In this document: positions 50,801 through 64,000 of the stretch, one piece after another
Layout: every line of letters begins with the position of its first letter
Numbering within the stretch: position 1 is the first letter of the stretch
Source of the DNA: Tetrahymena elliotti 4EA
Taxonomy: Eukaryota; Ciliophora; Oligohymenophorea; Hymenostomatida; Tetrahymenidae
Length of the DNA stretch: 64,000 bases
NCBI GenBank assembly: GCA_000231825.2
Contig: JH720323.1
Span: 709,825-773,824, forward strand
Direction: 5' to 3'
Translations under genes and position numbers: made by a program
Notes under the pieces: model-generated
The model's database searches: none
Told to the model about the DNA's origin: nothing
What the model saw: the letters and a program-made list of their open reading frames with translations, nothing else

Positions 50801-53800
50801 TACTTGCATTCAAGCTTACTCATTTTATCCTTTAATATTATTTTTTATCTGTTTTTTTAGGTTTTGATTAAAGTTATTACATCGCCATATCAATGTTAAT
50901 AGATGACAATTAGATGATACAATACTGACTAAAAATATACACTTTTAAGCTAAATGCAAGTATTTAGCTCAAAAAAATTTAGGATTCAATTATTGATTAT
51001 TTCTGATACAAGGAGACATTTATCAAATGTTTTCTTTTTGATAGTAGTTTTTCATTAATTTAAAATTTGTATCTAGTAAATACTTGTCAAAGGTTTTTAA
51101 GCAGCGACTAGGGTTTTACTTCACTAATAAGTAACCTGTAATCAAATCTTTTTGGTTTGAATAAAATTTTAAAAATTATGGGTGTATGTATATAGCATAA
51201 CATGAAAAAGACAACCAATTATATACCACCCTATGAAATATAGAATGCATAAAAACTTAATAAAAATTTACTTTTTTTCATATTTTCCAGTAGTATAATC
51301 TGATTAAAAGAATGTAAATAAATAAAATTATTAGGTATTTAATTCCTTGCATTGAACAATTTCTTTTACTGAACTAAAAATAAGAAGATTTATTTATTTG
51401 TTTGTTTGTTTGTTTAAAATGTTAAAAGAATTGAAATTTTATCAAGCCTTATACATGGAAGAGTTTCTGCTTGATAGTTTTTACCATGACTTTTCTTATA
51501 ACAGTGTAATTTAAAATTAATATTTTGTAATTAATCTAATTCTTTTTACAATTTGTTTTATTGGTAGGCCCATATGTAATTGAAAAGAAATTTACAGAAT
51601 TATTTTAATAATAAATGATAGAAATTGTTAAAATTGTAATCTATTTCCTGATCTGATGTAATTTGCTCAGAGAAAATATAGGAGAAATCACTGGATTTTT
51701 ATTAACTTAGGGCCTTAGAGCTGTATAGATAAGATAGAAAAAAGATCATTTTAAAAAAAAATGTTTATGGATTTGTCTGTGATAAAATATTAGTAAGCAA
51801 TAAAATAGAAAAATACTTTGAAGTCATAAAAAAAATAAACAAAGATTGAAAAATACAAAAATCAAAAATAATATAATATGTAATTTATTAATTAATGTTT
51901 AATTTTTGGGTGATGAATTGATTAGTAATTTATTAAATTTCAAAAATTTAACTCATAAGATTTACATCTAATTTTAATAAAGCTTATACTAATAATCAAT
52001 TCTGTTCATCCCTATTTCAAAAACATTACTGCCTAAAGATACGTGATGTATTAGAGGTCAGCACATTCTAAAGATTTCTGTGTATTTTTGTGCAAATAAG
52101 AGAAAAATAAATTACAAACCATATTAATGGTTCGTTATTACCTTTAAAATAAGAAACAAATAGATTTTTATAATTGGGATCAAATTTCATTTCATCAGAC
52201 TGTCGAAATCTTAATCAATAAATAGATTAATGAGTCAATATATCAATCATTTATTCATTCTTTTCTGAGCAAGCTTAGTTGCACTTACTCTTATACATAA
52301 ATATTTGTAACAAGTTTTTTTTAATTAAAATAGATTCGCTAGGTATTTAGAATTAATCAGAAGAAATATATGCTAATAAAAGTTACTCGAGATATCTTTT
52401 ATGACTTAATCTATAAATAGAATTGAGATTCTATCAGTCAAACTATTTTTTATTTTTAAAATTTTGCAATTTAGACTATTTAGCATTCAGAGTTTATTTC
52501 AATTAGAGAAATTCGGTTAATAGTAATTTGAGTTATGTTTGAGTAAACTATTACTAAGGATATCGATCAATAATTTTTGATGATTCTTTGCATCAATTCA
52601 CTCTTTCAATAGTACAAACTCTTAAATACCAACAAATTTTGAATAAATTTATTTCAGTCTTTTCTTTTTCAATTCTAAAGAGTAGAATTCTAACTTTTAT
52701 TACTCACATCCATTTTTTTTTATTGCAATTAATACACCTCTATAGATAATTTACAAATATTCAAAGTAAGAGATTGACTAAATTAAATTTCTTGTTAATT
52801 AAAATAGAAATTTAAAGAAAAAAATAGGCTTGGATTGAAGGAATAATAGCGCGCTTGATACAGAATTTAATAATAATGAAAAATTAAATTTAGAATGTTA
52901 AAAATAATGACTTGCCTTGACGCATAATTATAAAGAGAAGGAATAATTTTAATTTAGATTAAAACTAAAAGTAATTAAATTATCTAATAATTATAATGAA
53001 AAAATATTTACTTAATCAAGAGAGTAAAAAAGGTACAGCGCTCTCATCTAATTAATTAATTTACTAATTGCTATAATTAGAGGGAGTTAAAATGAATTAT
53101 ATATATAGATCACTAGTTAAAGAATATGTTAATCAGCCAGCTCTTTAATTTAAATGAAAAGAAATTATATTTTTAGAGAGAGTCAAAAGAAAATTTTTCT
53201 TTGTTTGAAGACTTTATTAAATTAAAAATTTGCTTCTTAATTAATTTATTTATTTCATCCCTCACTTTTTTAGATTGATTAGATCAAGATATTTAATGAT
53301 TATTTTGATTAAAAAAGAGTAATGATTTAGTGGGAGGGAGGGAGATCCTTCCTTTTTAATAAATTTGTTCCATAACTCTTTATTTTTTCTTTTTTCTTTT
53401 TGTTATGCACTCAAATTACATAATTTTTTACAAAATTTATAATTAGTGCTCATTGTCAATTTTTTTTTCAATCTACTCCCTTTCTTGCTTTGCAGCTTTA
53501 TTTGATAGCATATTTTAGTTTTTAATTCTCTTAATGAAAAATATTTGCTTTAACAAGTCTTTTAGCATTTTGAAGATATATTTTATTAACTGAAAGACTA
53601 GAAAATAAATATAATAATTTAATAGTTCTACATCTGTGTGCTTTTTTTAGTAGAATATTGATCTAAATTGAAATTAAAATTTTTCTAGCATATGTTTTTA
53701 TTAATTCTTTCTATTTATAAGATAAAGGAAAAAGGAGATACAAAGAAGAAAAAAACATAGAATCAATATTAATTAATCGTAAGTAATATGAGAAGGTGTA

Positions 53801-54204
53801 TGCTGAGATGTGATTAAAATCTATTAAATATAAGACAATGACAGAGAAATATAAATACCAATTAAAATGAACAAGAATTATTCATAATATTAAAAAATAA
53901 TTGAGAGATGTTTGAATGTTGTGAGAGAGACATTATTGTATATAAAATGAATGAGATGGAAATATATATTAAAGGTAGGTGTGACAAATATGAGGTGAGA
54001 TAAATGAGAAGGAAATGAGGTGAAGTTATTATTATTAGTATATAGGTTTATCACTTAAGAGTGAATGAGAAAGAAAGACTAGTAGTCAGTGGTGAAAGGT
54101 GAGATTTAAATATATAAGAGTTGTTCAATATTTTTTTGAAGTAGTTGGTATTATTTTGTTTTTTTAATGATGTTCCTGTTTATTTGTTTGTTTCCTCTTT
54201 ATGT
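47806..54204. other. Large gene-free stretch
   Basis: 6.4 kb without any reading frame I would call a gene. It is uniformly AT-rich, with poly-A/T runs and short tetranucleotide runs (for example TTTG repeats near 51390-51412 and AAAT repeats near 48395-48410). A G-rich patch GGGAGGGAGGGAG lies near 53333. From about 53700 to 54120 the + strand is notably purine-rich; this is the side downstream of the - strand gene ending at 54205. No structured RNA, telomere or transposon terminus recognised. Confidence 0.5.
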
Positions 54205-55563
54205 TCAATATAAATTAGAGTTAGCAGTAGCATAGTTGTTTTAAGCAAACAATTAATCAACACTAAAGTAATTATTAATATCAACATTATTGTAGAAATA
54301 TCCATTGTTGGCATTGGTAGGCAATTAATTTAATTGTTAAGCTTAAGAAGGAATGTGAACAGCAGGTTCTTAGAATTAGTAAAGACTTTAGTGTTAAACC
54401 TATTGTTAGTTATGGAGGTTTTAAAGTAAAGTTTATTCCAAATTCAACTATGGCTGTTAAGCGAATTAAAGAGGAGTTTAAGGAGCTTATTAGTATTGGG
54501 GAATTTAAGCTTATTGTTAGAATTGAACTTCATCAATCTTATCTTAGAAGAATTGAGGATCATCAAGATTAATCAATTCTTATTCATGAACTTCTTATTT
54601 AAGGGGAAGTGCTTAGCTCATTCTTCTGATGAAATCAGGATTATTTAAAAAGGTAGGGTTGTATTGTTAGTTAATTTAGGAGTTAGAATGAGGTCTTAAT
54701 AACATTTCTTATTACTGTTTCAGAGTTTGAAAAGATTAAGCAGGAATGAATTAGAATTATTGAGCTTATTGTTATTGAATGTTCTATTATTGCTATTATT
54801 GTTAATATTATTAGTTAACGTATTGGCTATCATAATTTTCTTGCTTGGGTTCGATTTTGAATTTTTTTGAGACAACAGGAGTATTTTCAATTTCCTAGAA
54901 ATCGCAAGTTCTGGAACATTAAGAAGAATTGTCTTAGATTTAATAATTTTTAGCAGCTTATGCATATTGTTAATATCCAAGAGTAGTGCTGGAATTGATA
55001 GGAGAAGGTCCGAGGAGAAGACTGGAGCTAGAGCTGTATTTTAATCTCATCTTATCATCCTTGGAGAGCTTCTTCTTGATTTGAGTTTCAGCTGGGAAGA
55101 TGTAATTCCACATATCGTAGAAAGAAGTAACCTTTCCTTCACTGTAATCCATTAAAACAATGAGCATTAAAGCGACAAATTTCTTCTTGGCTTGCTTGGC
55201 CCATAAAGCTGAACCTCTTTCAAGCTTTTAGTCATCGATGATAATTGATATCAAGGAATTGACAAATTTTTAGGCCTTGCCATAATGTTCAAGTTCAACT
55301 TTGTATTAGTTAAGGAGGTTCATGAATTTGAGACCATCGCATAACATTTTTTTTTCAATGTTTTATTTAACTTTCTTAACAAATCCTTCACCCAATTCAT
55401 TTTTAAGGAAGGGACTGGCATAAGTTTCCAAGAAATAGTTTTTAATAGAATCTTAAAACCATTTGTTTAAAATGTTTCTTTCAGAACCTTTTTGTTTCTT
55501 GAGTTGAGAGAGGTAGATGATATCTTCCTTTATTTATTCTTTGTAGAGGAAAGCAGCTTACAT
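54205..55563 (-). CDS. Intronless protein with prion-like Q-rich C-terminal half
   Basis: A 452-residue uninterrupted frame beginning MQAAFLYKEQIKEDIIYLSQ at 55561-55563 and ending ANSNLY at TGA 54205-54207. Residues about 1-165 are an ordered-looking helical domain of mixed charge (SERNILNKWFQDSIKNYFLE; LGEGFVKKVKQNIEKKMLCD; KKKFVALMLIVLMDYSEGKV) that I do not recognise. A Ser/Gly hinge follows (KYSSSSSLLLGPSPINSSTT). From about residue 195 it becomes extremely Gln-rich with Pro, Asn, Tyr and Phe (QYQQQQQQNIQQQQAQQFQF; AQIPQYQQAPQTPLQFAQQP). Most Gln are TAA, some TAG or CAA. The ordered part uses more C-ending codons (CTC, ATC, TTC, AAG) than neighbouring genes, as in well-expressed ciliate genes. 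Q-rich tails like this occur in transcription factors and RNA-granule proteins; that role is inference. Confidence 0.85.
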
Positions 55564-58500
55564 TATTATTTTTATGTAGAACAATTATTAGGAGAGTGTT
55601 TTTTTTTGTGTTTTAGAGTTTGTTGGTTTTTATTATTAAAGGTAAATTAGTTAGTTAAACTTTATTTACTTTGATTTAATATTTTTTTTTTTACTTTTTT
55701 ATTTAGTTATGATTTTAATTATTATAAATTTCAGATGTTTTATTAGCTTATTTTTGAAATAGAGAGACTTTGATTTTCATTTATACTCTTATTTTTACTT
55801 AGATAAATCAATACACTTCCCATATAATTCAAATCAAATCAGCTTTCAAGTTATTAATAATTTGAACCAACCACTAAATTAATTTTTACCTTTCTAAAAT
55901 CACTTAGAAACAAGAATGCATGCAACCTAAATTTTTAAATTTAACTAAGGGGTAGGAATATTCTTTAATCTTTGTATTTTTTTTTCAAGCAAAATTTCTT
56001 CTGAATTATTTTTGGAATATTTAATGAGTTAGTTTTTAATAATGACTGAATTCTAACACCACCATAGTATAATTGGGATAAAAATTTCTACTAAAGAACT
56101 CTATTCTTATTTTTGGTTATATTTTCAAGAATTTATCTACTTTAATTTTGCTCATTTCTTTACTTTCCAGCCCACTAAGAATTGTAATTTAATATTTAAG
56201 GTATTAAGTAAGAATTTAAACTGTCTTGATTATTTTTAGATAAATTGGAAAATGAAAATTACATTTAATTAATTCTTACAGTTTTAAAAGTATTTTTTGG
56301 TTACAGATTTAAACAATAGGATTATTTTATAATTGAATTTATAGGAATATTTATTTTTACAATTAAAATCACTTCTATCAAAAATTGTTAAGTTGATAAA
56401 TTCCTGTTTGTTTAATTTCTCACAACCCCCCTATTCACTAGTATTAAATATTGTTTCAATCACAAACAGCTCAAAATCTTAAAAAACAAGTTGGTGAAAA
56501 AATTAAATAAGAATGGAACAATATTTTAATGATTGCTTTGAAAATTACGAATATTTTCACTTACTATTTGTAAGGCGTTAGCAATCTACAATTAGTAAAT
56601 ATTATATTTTAAGGGAACATAAGAAAGTTAGCCAATTTATCAGAATTTGATTTTGACTGGTTAATTTTAATAATTTCCATGAAAAAATAATAAATTTTGC
56701 ATATAAACGATGCAGCTGACTCTCTATTTTTATTTATTTTGATATTTCTCCTCAATACATTTGTATCTGTAAAACAAAAATTTTGTTTAGAAGAAATTAG
56801 TTTTTTATTTAACCTATTCGCAATTGCAATTAAATTTACTTTTTTATCTTTAAAAAAACTGTTGCGTTACTAACAAACTCTAACATTTTGTAAACTGTAC
56901 ATCAAATTAACATTTTTCTAAATTTATAGCAGAATTCATGCAGCCCTCTTAATATTCTGTTGTAAGTTAATTTAATATTTACAGTCATCATAAAATTCAA
57001 CTAATTCCTTCAAATATCTAAATAAATAGAAAGTATTGATCTTTCTTTTCAAGCTAATTTTTACTGTACAATAATAAAAATAGGCGTTCAGTTCTTTTTC
57101 CCCCAAAGTATTTTATAAATTCTAAATAGGTATGAGGCAGATTAACCAAACACCTCACATCAATTACACTATCTAAAAATAAGAGTAATCAGTTTTTAGC
57201 TTAATTTTTTGTCTAAAAATGTTATTTTCTTCCATAAAAGCATTATATTAATAGCTTTTAAGCAAGGTAATCGCAAATATTTTTTTTGCTAAAATCTATT
57301 CTAATAGAATAAAATATTCAATTCGTAACTACTTTTGTAAGTAAATATATTTCAAGATAAAAGAAAATATAATTTTTCAAGAAGCGATGAGTTTACATTA
57401 TAAAATATTATTTCTTACAGAAAAAAATATTCAAGCTTCCAAAAATTGTAAAAAGTGAGTTAATATTTTAATGGTTTGATTAATAAAATAAAAAATACAA
57501 CTTTTGAACTAAAGATTGCTCTTTTAATAAATTTTGTTTTTTCTTACAGAACTACTTTTTTTGATAATGATTTTGGATTCTAATATTTCTTAATATCTCT
57601 CTCGAAAGCTTGAATCTAGATAAAAAGTAAAGAAAGAAAGAAATAAACAGATACATCTATTGTTAAAAAAGTATTAACTCTAAATATAGCAAAGATAAAG
57701 AAATAAAGATAGATTAGGAATTTTATTTCAGCTTTTATTTTTTTGAAAAATTTATTGGTTAAAAAACCAAAATATAATAAAATAATATTCTTTTCACTAT
57801 TCAGGCTAATGCTAAAGTAAACAAAAAAAACTATCATTATAACTTCTCAAACATAAGCTTATTTTTTGAAAAAATATTTAATAATACTATTAATTATAAA
57901 TGAGGATAGTAAAAGTCAATTTTCAAGCTTCTCCTTAATAAGAATATTTAACTGATCATTTATAACTTTGAAAATTTGAAATAAAAAGTGTACTTGCTTT
58001 TAACATCACCTTGCCTCTTATTTTATAAATTTTAGGTAAAAATTTAAAAGCAGTATAATAATGTTTTTGACTTGAATGAAATCTGATTTTCTTACAATCA
58101 CTCAAAAAATAAAATTTTTTTTTATAATAGCCATGGCTTAATTAATGGATTAAGTAATCTGTAATATTGAAATTTATTTAAAAACTCATTCAAAATTCTA
58201 GAAATGTAATTCTTGTTATTTTGAAAACAAAACAAAAACTTTACTCTTCAAATTGAATTGACTAACTATACTATTTTAAAATAATTTTTCACACTTCTTC
58301 TATTTTTTGAATTTAAATATTTAGAAAAATTTTTCTTTTAACCATTTTTCTAATTTAGAAAAATAATGTTCAAATAGTGTAAATTTTTATAGATGTAAAC
58401 AAATGAATAAAGAAGCATGAAAGAATGTATGTCAAAATGTAAAGTAAATATTTTAACTGTGCTTTTGATTTATTTATTAACTTTTACTCAATTTTAAGTG

Positions 58501-60176
58501 AATAAAAGATAACTTTTAAAAATTAAGCTAGGACATTTTAGCTTTCATTTCTTTAATTCATATAAATAATTGTTTTATCTGTTTTTATCTGATAAATTAG
58601 TAATACTGATTTCAAAATTTTATTTGATATTAGATATTTCTTAGCCATAAACTAATTCAAAAAAGAAGAATGTATAAATAAGTAAAGACCTTCAAATATT
58701 TCCATTCAAGTTAAGAGGTACAAAAAAATAAACAATCAAACATGTCAAAAACTCATATCTTTTTTTTTTAATCTAAAAAAATTCCTTCTATTTACTTAGA
58801 TACAATCCATAATAATATTGTTTACTCTATAATGAATTTTGCTAAGATTCATTTTTAAATTGCACTAAAGGAAAAACTTATTACATTTTACTGAAAATTA
58901 ACATCATAAAGAAGATATTTAAAAAGCATTTAAACTCTTCTTATTTAAAATCAATAATTAAAAATGAATAACGAATTATCTTTTAATCTGTATAAAAAAT
59001 ATATATATAATTGTACTTTTTAGCTTCAATAATACTTGATAAGTTTATTTATAGAATAAAGCTTTAATTTACTAATAATACTATTTACTTATATTTAAAT
59101 CCTTTTTTTGTTCTCTTGAACTGAATTGATATCTGGCTATCACAAATCAGAAAAATATGTAAATTTTACAAGCATTAAGCACACAATTTAGGAAATAGCG
59201 AGAATCTTTTAACTTTATCATACATTTTAAAACATTTGAATTATTTTTGAAGAGAAATTCACAATTTAATATTAATAAATAACACCTATAAAAATGGATA
59301 TATTAACAAAAAAATTACTCCTTTTCGTTTTCTAAAACTTAGTTAATATTATATATTTTACTCCTTTGCATTTAAAATTTTCTTAATATTTTCAAAAGTG
59401 TATTTTTTTCATCTACTTTTACTATTTGTAAGCAAATAATTGCTTTATTATACACAACCACTCTTAAGTTAAAAAATGCTTTATTTTATTAAGGCAATAT
59501 CATACTTACAGTAAATTTGATTTAAGGAATAAAAATGTTCATTAATTCACCTCGGCTATGATTATTTTGCTTAATTAATGATTATAACTAGATTAAAGAA
59601 GATAAGAAATGAATTAAATAGGGTAGGTAAGCAAGTTTCGCCTTCAAAATTCTAAAATAATTAAAACGCTAATGATTATTTAAAAATGACATTTTAGACA
59701 AATGATCTATTTGTACTATATCCTAATTTTAATTTTTTATCTATAAAAATACAAACTGTACCTTCTAAAATTTTTTAATAACAAATATTGGGTGAAAAAG
59801 AGAGAGTAAATTTTATTACTTGTAATCCAACCAAATATGTGAATATTTAAAAAGCAATAAAAAATGTAAGTAAAATGAAGATGAATAGATGTAATCAATA
59901 GATGATGAAATGTAAAAAACTTTAAGATATTCAAATAACCATAAAATTGATAATGTAATTGACATATTCTTTTTTACTTGCTAAAATCTTTTATCTAAGA
60001 GATTTGATGAATTAAATATTTAAAAATAGATCAAATTCTAGATAATATTACTAATTTTAGGAAATAAAAAGTTAGTAATATTTTTATATTATTTTTTCAT
60101 TTCTTTTTTGATTACTTGAAAATAAATTCTGATCAAAGATAAACATTAAATTTAAGCTTATAAAGCACACTTAAAG
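55564..60176. other. Large gene-free stretch
   Basis: 4.6 kb of AT-rich DNA between divergent genes. Scattered ORFs of 60-75 codons (57616-57837, 59737-59934, both -) are hydrophobic low-complexity frames without family resemblance and are regarded as chance. No RNA gene or repeat identified. Confidence 0.5.
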
Positions 60177-61632
60177 ATGGATTAATAAGAATAACTGAAA
60201 CACGTAGTCTATGATATAATTATTGTTGGCCTTGGTGCTATGGGCTCTGCTTCTTTTTATCATGCTTCTCAAATGGGTAAGAAGGTAAAAATACTATCTT
60301 AGAAATAATTAATTATTTTTCTATTCTACATTCATTACATACGCATTATCAACTCATTTACATTACTTTATTTTAAAATTTTATTTTTGTCTTCCAAAAC
60401 AGCTTACTGAGTTATATTTATCTGAAACAGGTTCTTGGGATAGAATAGTTTGATCTCCTTCATTAAAAGGCTTCTTACCACGGTGAAACTAGAGCAATTA
60501 GAGAGAGTTACTTTGAAGGAAGCTTTTATATTCCATTAGTAAAGTAATCACTAAAAATGTGGAAAGAACTAGAAACTCAATCAGATGAAACACTCTATGT
60601 TAAAACAGGAGCTTTAAGTGTTGGTAAGAAGAATTCAAAGCTAGTTTAGGATTTAGAAACAGGGTTTGATAAATATAATATTAAATATGAAAAATTATCC
60701 TCTGAGCAAATAAAGGAGAAGTTTCCTGAATTTTAAAAATTCTCAGATGATCATGTTGGAATGCTAGAGACAGAAGCTGGGTTATTATTTCCAGAAAAAT
60801 GCATTGAAAACATGATTAACTTGGGCTTAAAATTATAACCTACATCAAAAATATTAACAAATGTATATGTGACTTACTTCTCTGAGATTGAAAAAGGTAA
60901 AAGATAAGACATTTATTGTTAGAATTAATTATGCTATTTTATTTATAACAACAAACACTTATTTTGATTATTTTTAAAATAGGACTCATTAAAGTAGACT
61001 TATCAAATAACACATCATATTATTCTAAAAAGTTAATTTTAAGTGCTGGTATGTGGGCTACTGACATCCTTTCTTAATATTCGAAGGATTATCAAGATAT
61101 CTTAAAAATTTAAGAGAATACCTTATTTTGGTTCTAATCTTAAAAGCAAAGCTAATTTTAATAAGATTCTTTCCCAATATTCTTTGTAGAGTCTGAAGAA
61201 TTATAAGCATTTATTTATGGTTTCCCTAAAATTTCATAAAATGGTTTAGTTAAATTTGCTTTGCATAACTCTGGAAGGATATTTTCTTCTTACTCTGAAT
61301 TAAAAAATACCTTTTCTGAACAGCAAGCAGACCACCTTTAACAAAATAAAACATTAATTATGCAGCTAATAGAAAAGACTTTTGACACTGATACAATAAA
61401 GTAGCTAGAAAAAGAGTGTAATTGTTATTATACAACAACCCCTGATCATCATTTTATTATTGACTACTTAAATGAAAATCCTAATATTGTATTTTTAAGT
61501 CCTTGTTCTGGTCATGGTTTTAAGTTTGCTATTTATATTGGAAAGCTTGCAGTAGAGATGACTTAAACCTATGAAATTAAACATGAATAATTCATATTTA
61601 AAAGATTTCAAAAGTAATAACATTAATTGTGA
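60177..61632 (+). CDS. FAD-dependent sarcosine/pipecolate oxidase-like enzyme
   Basis: An amine oxidase of the monomeric sarcosine oxidase family, which uses FAD and O2 to oxidise N-methyl or cyclic amino acids with release of H2O2. There are three exons: 60177-60284, 60431-60896 and 60983-61632, all in phase. Exon 1 carries the dinucleotide-binding motif IIIVGLGAMGSASFYHASQ. Exon 2 has VLGIEQFDLLHQKASYHGET, then RAIRESYFEGSFYIPLVKQS, LYVKTGALSVGKK and AGLLFPEKCIENM. Exon 3 has KLILSAGMWATDI, CNCYYTTTPDHHFIIDYLNE and LSPCSGHGFKFAIYIGKLAV. The Cys before YYTTTPD matches the residue that binds FAD covalently in this family. The C-terminus QRFQK-type tail (FKRFQKQQHQL) is not a clear peroxisomal signal. 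Substrate is undetermined. Confidence 0.9.
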
Positions 61633-62118
61633 TTGAAGTTATCTATAAATGATTTAAAGTTTAATTTTATTAATGGTAGAATACCTTTGATTTTCTAAAG
61701 ATTTTTCTATTTTGTTTATTAATAATAATTATTTATTTAAATATTGAATTGTTAATTTATTAATTAAACAATCATCTAACATTTTTGTGTCTCACTTTTT
61801 ACATTTTTATTGAATTAAAAGTAAATATTCATGTCAATAAAGAATGATCATTATTTGCTTATCTTTACTTGCTACTGAGTCTTAAAAATATCCGCCTAAA
61901 ATAAATAAATATTAACTATAATTAATAAATTTTTGAACAAAGATACAATATATTATCTAGGCGGAATAATCATTTATTGTTTGCTATTTTTAAAATAAAA
62001 GTTTCTTTAAAGAATTTAGAAAAGAATATTAATAAAATATATTCAATATAATCAAAAAATTTGTATCAATATAAATAATAATAGATACTGAGTTTTAAAA
62101 AGTGCGCAATTATTAAAA
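61633..62118. other. Intergenic spacer
   Basis: About 0.5 kb between two + strand genes. An imperfect inverted pair is present: ATCCGCCTAAAATAAATAA (61890) against ATCTAGGCGGAATAATCAT (61955), with CCGCCTA/TAGGCGG as the exact arms. It probably forms a hairpin, and could be a terminator or a small regulatory site. Otherwise AT-rich. Confidence 0.5.
61892..61966. repeat. Inverted repeat CCGCCTA / TAGGCGG
   Basis: Two exact 7-bp GC-rich arms about 60 bases apart in otherwise AT-rich spacer between the flavoenzyme 3' end and the WD40 gene 5' end. Flanking matches are imperfect. GC-rich arms in this background are uncommon, but the function is unknown. Confidence 0.5.

Positions 62119-64000
<1,882 letters not shown>

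Noticed and set aside
53333..53346. G-quadruplex at GGGAGGGAGGGAG
   Set aside because: Just three G3 runs; a fourth run is lacking within a reasonable loop distance.
54240..54980. Open frames on the + strand and in another - strand frame in the Q-rich region
   Set aside because: They are shadows of the Q-rich gene, created because TAA/TAG glutamine repeats read as Leu/Ile/Val codons on the other strand or frame.
55855..55880. Possible Tetrahymena chromosome breakage sequence (GAACCAACCACTAAA)
   Set aside because: It resembles but does not match the 15-bp consensus core AACCAACCTCTTT, so it is not supported.
57616..59934. Short - strand ORFs of 65-73 codons in the 55.6-60.2 kb spacer
   Set aside because: Phe/Ile/Leu-rich chance frames typical of AT-rich DNA, without codon or domain support.

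Overview
This window looks like nuclear DNA from an oligohymenophorean ciliate of the Tetrahymena/Ichthyophthirius kind. It is extremely AT-rich. Every convincing gene reads through many in-frame TAA and TAG codons as glutamine and stops only at TGA. Genes are interrupted by short AT-rich introns that start GTA and end AG. No telomere repeat, chromosome breakage sequence, tRNA, rRNA, CRISPR array or recognisable transposon was found. The species cannot be named from the sequence alone. Coordinates of multi-exon genes below are outer spans.

Layout, left to right. 1-4768 (+): 3' part of a PH-BEACH-WD40 protein. 5645-7017 (-): unknown charged/Q-rich protein. 7229-11320 (-): RCC1-repeat protein with a long tail. 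12655-14530 (+): TPR-like protein. 14872-15628 (-): small MGC-start EF-hand protein. 17160-18674 (-): secreted two-domain DJ-1/PfpI protein. 19828-24569 (-): RTEL1-like Fe-S DNA helicase with a C-terminal RING finger. 25470-27477 (+): CDC14-type phosphatase. 28200-29060 (+): small coiled-coil protein. 29981-32005 (-): TPR protein with a mitochondrial-like N-terminus. 33885-35051 (-): coiled-coil protein. 37851-40538 and 41825-43221 (+): a second CDC14 and a divergent third. 43984-45083 (-): EF-hand protein. 45157-47805 (-): large S/N/Q-rich protein. 54205-55563 (-): intronless Q-rich protein. 60177-61632 (+): sarcosine/pipecolate-oxidase-like flavoenzyme. 62119-end (+): RBBP4/MSI1-type WD40 histone chaperone, cut by the window end.

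The genes do not form an operon-like system; this is ordinary eukaryotic gene order. The notable theme is three CDC14-family genes on one strand within 18 kb. They share an intron that splits the catalytic P-loop. The third copy keeps the Cys-x5-Arg motif but has Lys where the general-acid Asp should be, so it is a candidate pseudophosphatase. Other points of interest are the RTEL1-like helicase carrying a C3HC4 RING at the position where vertebrate RTEL1 has its own RING, a two-domain DJ-1 protein with one dead domain, and a 452-residue protein whose second half is prion-like and Q-rich. Two large gene-free stretches (47.8-54.2 kb and 55.6-60.2 kb) contain nothing I can identify.
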